Origin: Phocaeicola plebeius
GTDB taxonomy: Bacteria > Bacteroidota > Bacteroidia > Bacteroidales > Bacteroidaceae
DNA length: 64,000 bases
Direction of reading: 5' to 3'
Assembly: GCF_003437535.1 (NCBI RefSeq)
Contig: NZ_QSQT01000003.1
Span: forward strand, 1 to 64,000
Part shown: positions 27,798-34,834 of the stretch, one piece after another
Layout: each line of letters begins with the position of its first letter
How positions within the stretch are numbered: the stretch's first letter is position 1
Translations under genes and position numbers: made by a program
Notes under the pieces: generated by a model
The model's input: only the letters and a program-made list of their open reading frames with translations
The model's database searches: none
What the model was told of the DNA's origin: nothing

Positions 27798-28691
27798 ATG
27801 GAACTGCGTCAATTGAAATACTTTAAAGAGGCCTGCGAACTACAGAACTTTTCAGAGGCTGCGCGTGTGCTGCACATCTCTCAAAGTACCCTTTCACAGC
27901 AAATCAAACAGCTGGAAGATGAGCTGGATGTGCTGCTGTTCGACCGCATCGGCAAGCGAATTGTACCCACAGAGGCTGGGCTGGCTTTTCTGCCTTATGC
28001 TGTCAGGGCAATACGTGATGCGGAAAACGGAAAACAGATTATTCGCGACCTGAAAGGTATTGAAACGGGAGTGCTTCATGTAGGAGTGACTTACAGCATG
28101 AGTCCGTTATTGATTGCAGCGTTGGGATTATTTTCCAAGACTTATCCCAAAATAAAGGTCAATGTCAGTTTTGGCACTTCCGAAGAGTTGTTGGACAGAT
28201 TAGAGGCAAATCAGTTGGATTTTGTGTTGTCCTTTAAACCGGAAGGCGTGTCAGAGCATATGGAAACCATGCCTTTGTTCTCTTCCATGCTCCGCTTTAT
28301 TGTGCATTGTTCTCATCCGTTGGCCGAATTGTCGTCCATCACCTTGAAGCGGCTTTCTGAAACTCCCCTGATTCTGCCGGGAAAAGGATTTGCCACCCGA
28401 AAAAGAATAGACGACCTGTGCCGGAAGCATCAGTTGGAGCTGACGGTAGGCGTGGAGATGAATGACGTGCATACCATCATTCATACCTTGCGCGAAGGCT
28501 ATTGGGGAACGATATTGACGCAGGCGGCTGTACGGGGAGAAGAGAACCTGGTACAAATTCCGATACTATGTGCCGACAAACTGACTTCACAGGGCTTTTT
28601 GTTCTGGGCACAGGGAGATTACCGTAAGAAATCGGCATTGGCTTTTGCTGATTTTCTCCGAAAAGTGGCAGGAGGAGAAGAGAGAAGCTAA
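27798..28691 (+). CDS. LysR-family transcriptional regulator
   Basis: 297 residues: an N-terminal winged helix-turn-helix (about residues 1-60, FSEAARVLHISQSTLSQQIKQLE) and a C-terminal periplasmic-binding-like effector domain. It is divergent from the flavodoxin-katA genes, so it may control them. It has only a few scattered cysteines and lacks a pair spaced like Cys199/Cys208 of OxyR, so direct thiol-based peroxide sensing is not supported. The effector is unknown. A weak hairpin (ACAGG/CCTGT) follows before the metA promoter. Confidence 0.88.
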   Translation: MELRQLKYFKEACELQNFSEAARVLHISQSTLSQQIKQLEDELDVLLFDRIGKRIVPTEAGLAFLPYAVRAIRDAENGKQIIRDLKGIETGVLHVGVTYSMSPLLIAALGLFSKTYPKIKVNVSFGTSEELLDRLEANQLDFVLSFKPEGVSEHMETMPLFSSMLRFIVHCSHPLAELSSITLKRLSETPLILPGKGFATRKRIDDLCRKHQLELTVGVEMNDVHTIIHTLREGYWGTILTQAAVRGEENLVQIPILCADKLTSQGFLFWAQGDYRKKSALAFADFLRKVAGGEERS

Positions 28692-28724
28692 ATAATGATA
28701 AGATGTAAAAAAGACAGGTTCCTG

Positions 28725-28757
28725 TTTCTCTTAATCCGTTCTGAATTATTAACTTTG
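28725..28757 (+). promoter_or_regulatory. promoter of metA operon
   Basis: TTTC at 28725-28728, a 21-bp spacer and TAACTTTG at 28750-28757. The metA ATG lies 36 bases downstream. The leader is too short for a SAM riboswitch. Confidence 0.6.
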
Positions 28758-28792
28758 TCGGTCGATAAAAACTAAAACAGAAACACAGCGCT

Positions 28793-29716
28793 ATGCCATT
28801 AAATTTACCCGATAAACTGCCCGCAATTGATTTGCTGAAGGAGGAGAATATTTTCGTTATCGATAATTCTCGTGCCAGCTCACAGGATATTCGTCCGCTG
28901 AAAATTGTGGTGCTGAACCTGATGCCCATCAAGATTACTACAGAAACCGATTTGATTCGTTTGCTTTCGAACTCTCCTCTTCAGATAGAGGTGAGCCTGA
29001 TGAAGCTGAAAAGTCATACGTCAAAAAATACGCCGGTGGAACACATGAAAGCTTTCTACCGTGATTTTGAACTGATGAAGAATGAGAAGTTCGACGGAAT
29101 GATTATTACGGGTGCGCCGGTAGAACATCTCGATTTTGAGGATGTAAATTATTGGGATGAAATCACGGAGATTTTCGAATGGACCCGTACGCATGTGACT
29201 TCTACTTTTTATATCTGCTGGGCAGCACAGGCGGGATTGTATTATCATTATGGCATTCCGAAATATCCGCTGGAAAAGAAAATGTTCGGAATTTTTGAAC
29301 ATCATATCTGCGACGGATTCCAGCATTTACCTATTTTCCGTGGGTTTGACGATGTGTTTTATGTACCGCACAGCCGTCATACGGAAGTCCGTCGGGAAGA
29401 CATCGAGAAGTGTGAAGGCTTGCAGGTGATTTCGGAATCGGCCGACTCAGGTGTACACATTGTGATGGCTCGCGGCGGACGTGAGTTTTTCGTGACCGGA
29501 CATTCCGAATATTCTCCTTATACTTTGGACACGGAGTATCGCCGTGACCTGGATAAGGGACTTCCTATTGAAATGCCTCGAAACTATTATCGTGAGGACA
29601 ATCCGGAGAAAGGACCGCTGGTACGCTGGCGAAGTGTGGCCAACCTCTTGTTCTCCAATTGGTTGAACTATTATGTATATCAGGAAACTCCTTACGACAT
29701 CAATCAGATAAAATAA
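28793..29716 (+). CDS. metA: homoserine O-acyltransferase (MetA, predicted acetyl-CoA type)
   Basis: Activates homoserine for methionine synthesis. The 307-residue protein belongs to the HTS/MetA family with a glutamine-amidotransferase-like fold. Catalytic Cys142 is in ICWAAQAG, the His in TGHSEY, and the Glu in the GGREFFVTG neighbourhood. Residue 111 is Glu in GAPVEH. In published work on this family Glu111 favours acetyl-CoA and Gly111 succinyl-CoA, so the protein is predicted to be an O-acetyltransferase despite the name homoserine O-succinyltransferase often given to it. The stop overlaps the U32 start (TAATG). Confidence 0.93.
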   Translation: MPLNLPDKLPAIDLLKEENIFVIDNSRASSQDIRPLKIVVLNLMPIKITTETDLIRLLSNSPLQIEVSLMKLKSHTSKNTPVEHMKAFYRDFELMKNEKFDGMIITGAPVEHLDFEDVNYWDEITEIFEWTRTHVTSTFYICWAAQAGLYYHYGIPKYPLEKKMFGIFEHHICDGFQHLPIFRGFDDVFYVPHSRHTEVRREDIEKCEGLQVISESADSGVHIVMARGGREFFVTGHSEYSPYTLDTEYRRDLDKGLPIEMPRNYYREDNPEKGPLVRWRSVANLLFSNWLNYYVYQETPYDINQIK

Positions 29717-31557
29717 TGCTCAGACAACGTCCTATCGAACTGCTTGCTCCGGCAAAGAACTTGGAGTGTGGAATGGAAGCCATTAATCATGGTGCCGATG
29801 CGGTGTATATCGGTGCACCTCGTTTTGGCGCGCGTGCAGCTGCCGGAAATTCCCTGGAAGACATTGAAGCCCTGGTGCGTTACGCACATTTGTATCGGGT
29901 GCGTATTTACGTGACTGTCAATACAATTTTGAAAGATGAGGAACTGGCAGAAACGGAGAAAATGATTTGGGATTTGTACCGGATTGGGGTGGACGCCTTG
30001 ATTGTGCAGGATATGGGGATTACCCGTCTGAATCTTCCTCCGATTCCTTTGCATGCCAGTACGCAGATGGACAACCGCACTCCGCAAAAAGTGAAATTCC
30101 TGGCTGAGGCAGGTTTCCGTCAGGTGGTGTTGGCCCGTGAACTGACGCTTGATGAAATTGCAAAGATTCATGCAGCTTGTCCGGAAACACCGCTGGAAGT
30201 GTTTGTACACGGAGCCTTGTGCGTAAGCTATAGCGGACAATGTTATGTCAGCCAGGCTTGCTTTGGCCGTAGTGCCAACCGGGGAGAGTGTGCACAGTTC
30301 TGTCGCCTGAGTTTTGATATGGTAGACGCCGACGGGAAAATGATTGCCCGGGGCAAACATCTGTTGTCCTTGAAAGATATGAATCAGAGCGAGAACCTGG
30401 AAGCCTTGCTGGATGCCGGTGCTTCTTCACTGAAAATAGAAGGACGTTTGAAGGATGTGGCCTATGTAAAGAATGTGACGGCTTACTATCGCCAGAAACT
30501 GGATGCGATATTCAAACGCCGCAAAGAATATATACGTGCTTCTTCCGGCACGGTCCGGCTGGCTTTTCGTCCGCAATTGGACAAGAGTTTCAGCAGGGGC
30601 TTTACCGATTATTTCCTGCACGGACGTACACCGGATATTTTCTCCTTCCATACGCCAAAGTCGCTAGGTGAGGAAATGGGGGTGGTGAAGGAAGTACGCG
30701 GCAACTATTTTACCGTGGCAGGTGTCAAACCTTTCAGTAACGGTGACGGACTTTGTTATCTGGATGAGGCGGGAAAACTGCATGGATTCCGGGTAAATCG
30801 CGTAGAAAACAATAAACTTTATCCGCAGGAAATGCCACGCCTTCGACCGAAGACCAAGCTTTACCGTAACTTTGACCAGGAGTTTGAACGAGTGATGCAG
30901 AAGAAATCGGCAGAGCGAAAGATGGCCGTGGCCATGGCATTGGAAGAAAACAATTTCGGATTTACACTGACTTTGACCGATGAGGACGATAATAGCATCA
31001 GCGTGACGTTGCCGTACGAAAAAGCACCGGCCCGTACACCCCAGGCTGAAAACCTGAGAAATCAGTTGGGCAAGTTGGGAAATACGCCTTTTGAACTGGA
31101 ACGTTTGGATATTTCTTTATCGGGCGACTGGTTTATTCCTTCGTCAGTGCTTGCAGATTTACGTCGTACGGCAGTGGAGAAACTGCTGGAGGCTCGTCGT
31201 ATCAACTATCCGCAGGAAAGAGTCCGTTTCCCGAAAACAGTTCATGCCTTTCCGGCAGGCGAACTGACCTATTTAGGTAATGTGATGAACGGCAAGGCGC
31301 AGGCTTTCTACCATGACCATGGAGTGAAGCGCGTGGAGCCGGCTTTTGAAAAGGAAGCACAGGCTGATGCGGTGTTGATGTTCTGCAAGCATTGCCTGCG
31401 TTATAGCATGGGATGGTGTCCGGTGCATCATAAGGTGAAGTCGCCTTATCGTGAGCCGTATTATCTGGTAAGTACGGACGGACGACGTTTCCGCCTTGAT
31501 TTTGACTGTAAGGTTTGTCAGATGAAAGTCTCATTGGATAATCGGGCATCTTCATGA
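29716..31557 (+). CDS. U32 family peptidase-like protein (RlhA-like)
   Basis: 613 residues from ATG at 29716, overlapping the metA stop by one base; the earlier in-frame start at 29659 lies inside metA and is rejected. The N-terminal collagenase-like U32 domain carries the signature GALCVSYSGQCYVSQ near residues 164-178 and SANRGECAQFCR near 183-194, whose cysteines probably hold an iron-sulfur cluster. The added C-terminal region and the length suggest the RlhA/YdcP branch, which hydroxylates 23S rRNA in E. coli. Protease activity is doubtful for this branch. It is translationally coupled to metA and to the next gene. Confidence 0.85.
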   Translation: MLRQRPIELLAPAKNLECGMEAINHGADAVYIGAPRFGARAAAGNSLEDIEALVRYAHLYRVRIYVTVNTILKDEELAETEKMIWDLYRIGVDALIVQDMGITRLNLPPIPLHASTQMDNRTPQKVKFLAEAGFRQVVLARELTLDEIAKIHAACPETPLEVFVHGALCVSYSGQCYVSQACFGRSANRGECAQFCRLSFDMVDADGKMIARGKHLLSLKDMNQSENLEALLDAGASSLKIEGRLKDVAYVKNVTAYYRQKLDAIFKRRKEYIRASSGTVRLAFRPQLDKSFSRGFTDYFLHGRTPDIFSFHTPKSLGEEMGVVKEVRGNYFTVAGVKPFSNGDGLCYLDEAGKLHGFRVNRVENNKLYPQEMPRLRPKTKLYRNFDQEFERVMQKKSAERKMAVAMALEENNFGFTLTLTDEDDNSISVTLPYEKAPARTPQAENLRNQLGKLGNTPFELERLDISLSGDWFIPSSVLADLRRTAVEKLLEARRINYPQERVRFPKTVHAFPAGELTYLGNVMNGKAQAFYHDHGVKRVEPAFEKEAQADAVLMFCKHCLRYSMGWCPVHHKVKSPYREPYYLVSTDGRRFRLDFDCKVCQMKVSLDNRASS

Positions 31558-32513
31558 AGCACTTACGATATTTTCTGGGCATACTCTTTCTGTTGCTGTG
31601 TATGACGGCCTGTCATTACCGCACCACCTTGTCTTCGGCTGTGAAGAACGGTTCGGAAGACTCGGTTGCCGTGTCGGTACAGAAAGAACGCCCGTATGCA
31701 CTGAACAGCAATTTTCGTGTGACAGCTGATACGCTCTGGTTGCGTCTGCTTCCGTTGCTCGACTCTATTCCGGTAAGGGAAGGAGATGAACTGGTGGTGG
31801 CTGAAATATCGCTGCGCACGGAAATGCAGGATGACTCTGTGTGGGTGAAGGTGGCACGCGACCAGGAAACCATAGGCTGGATTCCGGAACATCAGCTTTT
31901 GACGCACATTGTCCCTGTAGACCCGATATCACGTTGCATCCACTTGTTCAGTAATTCACACACCTTACCGTTCTTTCTGGTATTGGCAGTGTTCTTCCTT
32001 TGCTTTGTGTACCGTGCCGTACGGCGCAAGCAGATAAAACTCATCTGGCTGAACGACATAGACAGTGTGTTCCCCATTACGTTGTCATGGTTGCTTGTGG
32101 CAGCTGCTACACTTTATAACAGCATGCAGCATTTTGTGCCGGAAACCTGGGAGCGGTATTATTATGACCCGTCCCTGAATCCGTTCGACCTGCCTTTTGT
32201 ATTAGGGTTGTTTGTGCTCAGTGTGTTCTTTATTTTGCTGTTAGGAGTCGCTTTGCTGGATGATTTGTTTCATCAGACCTCTTTTGAAGTAGCCTTCTTC
32301 TATCTGCTGGGACTGGCTTCCTATTGCATATTTCTTTATATCTTCTTTACTTATTTATGGGTGTACCTGGCTTATGTGGGCTTTATCGGATATACCTTGT
32401 GGTGTATTCGTCAGCTCAGGAAATCGCACGGTTATCCATACGCCTGTGGTTCTTGTGGCGCAAAAATGAGATCGAAAGGCATTTGCCCGCACTGTGGCGC
32501 ATTGAATGAGTAA
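31554..32513 (+). CDS. membrane lipoprotein with SH3-like region and C-terminal zinc ribbon
   Basis: 319 residues. A type II signal peptide ends at a MTAC lipobox (Cys20). A beta-rich SH3-like segment (TLWLRLLPLLDSI to WIPEHQL, about residues 60-120) is followed by about four transmembrane helices (residues 135-290). The protein ends with a C-x2-C/C-x2-C zinc ribbon (CGSCGAKMRSKGICPHCG). The mixture of lipoprotein anchor, bacterial SH3-like domain, membrane bundle and a cytosolic zinc ribbon is unusual. Function unknown. It overlaps the U32 gene by four bases. Confidence 0.75.
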   Translation: MKHLRYFLGILFLLLCMTACHYRTTLSSAVKNGSEDSVAVSVQKERPYALNSNFRVTADTLWLRLLPLLDSIPVREGDELVVAEISLRTEMQDDSVWVKVARDQETIGWIPEHQLLTHIVPVDPISRCIHLFSNSHTLPFFLVLAVFFLCFVYRAVRRKQIKLIWLNDIDSVFPITLSWLLVAAATLYNSMQHFVPETWERYYYDPSLNPFDLPFVLGLFVLSVFFILLLGVALLDDLFHQTSFEVAFFYLLGLASYCIFLYIFFTYLWVYLAYVGFIGYTLWCIRQLRKSHGYPYACGSCGAKMRSKGICPHCGALNE

Positions 32514-32575
32514 GAATCGGCAGAATTTTGTAATTTTGCATTTTCCAAAATCAAAAATCTTAAAACGTACCAAAT

Positions 32576-34219
32576 ATGATTAGTATAGATGGACTGACCG
32601 TAGAATTCGGAGGGACCACCTTGTTCAGTGACCTGAACTTTCAGATTAACGAGAAAGACCGTATCGCCCTGATGGGTAAAAATGGTGCCGGAAAATCGAC
32701 ACTTCTTAAAATTTTGGCAGGCGTTCGGCAGCCCACCCGTGGAAAAGTGACGGCACCGAAGGACTGTGTGATTGCCTATCTGCCCCAGCACCTGATGACG
32801 GAGGATGGCCGTACGGTGTTTGAAGAAGCCTCTCAGGCGTTTGCCCATTTGAAAGAAATGGAAGAAGAGATAGAGCGGATGAACAACGAACTGGCCACTC
32901 GTACGGATTATGAGAGTGACTCCTATATGGCTTTAATCGAGAAAGTGGCAGCCATGAGCGAGAAGTTCTATGCCATCGACATGACGCATTTTGAAGAAGA
33001 TGTGGAGAAGGCTTTGCTGGGACTGGGATTCTTGCGGGAAGACTTTAACCGTCCGACCAGTGATTTCAGTGGAGGATGGCGTATGCGTATCGAACTGGCC
33101 AAGCTGTTGCTGCAGAATCCGGACGTCCTTTTGCTGGATGAGCCTACCAACCACCTGGACATTGAATCTATCCAGTGGCTGGAAGATTTTCTGATTAACA
33201 GTGCCAAGGCCGTGGTAGTCATCAGTCACGACCGTAAGTTTGTCGATAATATTACCACACGTACTATTGAAGTCACGATGGGGCGCATCTATGATTATAA
33301 GGTGAACTATTCTCAGTATCTTGTATTGCGGAAGGAACGCCGTGAGCAACAGATGAAGCAGTATGAGGAACAGCAGAAAATGATTCAGGAAACCAAGGAC
33401 TTTATCGAACGCTTCAAGGGTACATACAGCAAGACGCTTCAGGTACAGAGCCGTGTGAAGATGCTGGAGAAACTGGAACTGATAGAGGTGGACGAAGAAG
33501 ATACTTCGGCCTTGCGTTTGAAGTTTCCTCCCTCTCCGCGTAGTGGAAACTATCCGGTTATCATGGAAGGAGTCGGTAAAACATACGGCGATCATGTAGT
33601 CTTTAAAAATGCCAATCTGACCATTGAGAGAGGAGATAAGGTGGCATTCGTCGGAAAGAACGGAGAAGGAAAGTCTACTTTGGTGAAATGTATCATGAAT
33701 GAAATAGATCATGAAGGTACGCTGACGTTGGGGCATAACGTACAAATCGGATACTTTGCACAGAACCAGGCATCCTTGCTGGATGAAAATCTGACGGTGT
33801 TCCAGACTATTGACGATGTAGCCAAAGGTGAAATCCGTAATAAAATCAGAGACCTGCTGGGAGCATTCATGTTTGGTAGTCCGGAGGCTTCCATGAAAAA
33901 GGTAAAAGTGTTGTCAGGAGGAGAACGTACCCGTCTGGCGATGATAAAGCTTTTATTAGAGCCGGTCAACCTGTTGATTTTGGACGAGCCGACCAATCAC
34001 CTGGACATGAAAACAAAAGATATTCTGAAGCAGGCACTGGTAGATTTCGACGGCACACTGATTGTCGTATCTCACGACCGTGACTTCCTGGATGGGCTTG
34101 TGACGAAAGTATATGAATTCGGAAACCAGCGTGTGAAAGAACATTTGTGTGGCATTTATGAATTCCTGGAGACGAAAAAAATGGAAAACTTGCAGGAACT
34201 GGAGCGTAAAAATGCCTGA
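32576..34219 (+). CDS. ABC-F family ATPase
   Basis: 547 residues with two complete ABC cassettes and no transmembrane helices. The first has Walker A GKNGAGKS at 34-41 and signature FSGGWRMRIELAK; the second has GKNGEGKS and signature LSGGERTRLAM, with LDEPTNHLD after each. The charged linker between cassettes (EERREQQMKQYEEQQKM area) is the P-site tRNA interaction motif region. ABC-F proteins act on ribosomes to relieve stalls or protect against antibiotics. Which subtype it is cannot be set here. A -7 box TAATTTTG at 32531-32538 precedes it. Confidence 0.92.
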   Translation: MISIDGLTVEFGGTTLFSDLNFQINEKDRIALMGKNGAGKSTLLKILAGVRQPTRGKVTAPKDCVIAYLPQHLMTEDGRTVFEEASQAFAHLKEMEEEIERMNNELATRTDYESDSYMALIEKVAAMSEKFYAIDMTHFEEDVEKALLGLGFLREDFNRPTSDFSGGWRMRIELAKLLLQNPDVLLLDEPTNHLDIESIQWLEDFLINSAKAVVVISHDRKFVDNITTRTIEVTMGRIYDYKVNYSQYLVLRKERREQQMKQYEEQQKMIQETKDFIERFKGTYSKTLQVQSRVKMLEKLELIEVDEEDTSALRLKFPPSPRSGNYPVIMEGVGKTYGDHVVFKNANLTIERGDKVAFVGKNGEGKSTLVKCIMNEIDHEGTLTLGHNVQIGYFAQNQASLLDENLTVFQTIDDVAKGEIRNKIRDLLGAFMFGSPEASMKKVKVLSGGERTRLAMIKLLLEPVNLLILDEPTNHLDMKTKDILKQALVDFDGTLIVVSHDRDFLDGLVTKVYEFGNQRVKEHLCGIYEFLETKKMENLQELERKNA

Positions 34220-34273
34220 AATCACCCTTTTTTAGAGAAAAAACAGGGATTTGAGAAAAAAGTTCCCAAATGT

Positions 34274-34304
34274 TTTGCAGGTTTAAAATAAGTTACTACC
34301 TTTG
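34274..34304 (+). promoter_or_regulatory. promoter of tRNA-Lys
   Basis: TTTG (34274-34277), exactly 19 bp, then TACCTTTG (34297-34304): a perfect Bacteroidetes promoter. Identical in form to those of the tRNA-His and Tyr/Gly genes. Confidence 0.85.
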
Positions 34305-34342
34305 CACTCGCAATCGGGAAATGACCGATGCGGCAAAGGATT

Positions 34343-34415
34343 GATTCGCTAGCTCAGCAGGTAGAGCACAACACTTTTAATGTTGGGGTCCTGGGTTCGA
34401 GCCCCAGGCGGATCA
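34343..34415 (+). tRNA. tRNA-Lys (anticodon TTT)
   Basis: A 73-base cloverleaf: acceptor GATTCGC pairs with GCGGATC, the D and T arms are standard, and the anticodon loop CTTTTAA has TTT. The 3' CCA is not encoded. Confidence 0.95.
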
Positions 34416-34422
34416 CTCAGAG

Positions 34423-34458
34423 AAAAGCGGTTATCTTGAAAAAGATAATCGCTTTTTT
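34423..34458 (+). terminator. terminator of tRNA-Lys
   Basis: A 13-bp stem (34425-34437 with 34442-34454, one G-U pair) with a GAAA tetraloop, followed by TTTTTT. It begins eight bases after the tRNA end. Confidence 0.9.
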
Positions 34459-34489
34459 CGTGTTTGTATGATGCTATAAATGTACTTTT

Positions 34490-34521
34490 GGGTCAACGTA
34501 AAAACGGGTCAACGTAAAAAC
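34490..34521 (+). repeat. tandem 16-bp duplication downstream of tRNA-Lys
   Basis: GGGTCAACGTAAAAAC is present twice back to back (34490-34505 and 34506-34521) with no mismatch. It lies in a 615-base gene-poor stretch after the tRNA, a common landing region for integrative elements, but no integrase or att repeat of the tRNA end is seen. Confidence 0.75.
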
Positions 34522-34571
34522 CTGAGGGCTTCATTGTTTAGGCATAAATTTTAGTCAGTCTGAACAAAAAG

Positions 34572-34599
34572 AAAGCCGCCGGTGTTGTGCGGCGGCTTT
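34572..34599 (-). terminator. terminator of the relic gene (minus strand)
   Basis: AAAGCCGCCG (34572-34581) and CGGCGGCTTT (34590-34599) form a strong 10-bp hairpin. On the minus strand it is followed by TTTCTTTTTG. It suits the end of the relic reading frame at 34617-34730. Confidence 0.7.
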
Positions 34600-34616
34600 T
34601 GTACATAATGTAAAGT

Positions 34617-34730
34617 TTAGTTAAGCCCTTTGTATGATTTACGTGCGGCTTCTTTCCTTGTTAAAAAGGGGGGATTCTGTAAAGGAGTTATGTCATATCA
34701 ACAAGCGGAAGGGTGAAATTGTTCATCCAT
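34617..34730 (-). pseudogene. possible small relic gene with in-frame TGA
   Basis: On the minus strand a frame from ATG at 34730 reads ten codons, meets TGA at 34698-34700, then continues in frame for 26 codons (YDITPLQNPPFLTRKEAARK and a short tail KSYKGLN) to a TAA at 34617. The downstream text is protein-like, and its own terminator sits 17 bases beyond. It could be the C-terminus of a lost gene or a small gene killed by a nonsense change. The opposite-strand reading is less convincing. No family recognised. Confidence 0.35.
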
Positions 34731-34787
34731 TGTATTAAAAAATATGTTTATAAAAAAGCTTGATAATGACTTCCCGTTTTTTTTCTG

Positions 34788-34795
34788 TACTTTTG
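34788..34795 (+). promoter_or_regulatory. -7 box of the PurF-like gene
   Basis: TACTTTTG matches the consensus, 39 bases before the start. There is no sign of a purine riboswitch in the 40-base leader. Confidence 0.5.
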
Positions 34796-34834
34796 CACCC
34801 GAAAATCATAACAACTAAATAACATACATACAGA

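Noticed and set aside
28692..28792. SAM riboswitch before metA
   Set aside because: The leader between the -7 box and start is about 35 bases, too short for a known SAM riboswitch fold.
29659..31557. Longer start of the U32 gene inside metA
   Set aside because: The first 19 codons lie within the metA frame; TAATG overlap at 29716 is the natural start.
34634..34738. 34-codon plus-strand ORF starting at 34634
   Set aside because: No promoter, and the opposite strand has a more protein-like frame followed by a terminator.
34343..34834. Integrated element at tRNA-Lys
   Set aside because: No integrase and no repeat of the tRNA 3' end was found downstream; only a 16-bp duplication and a relic frame are present.
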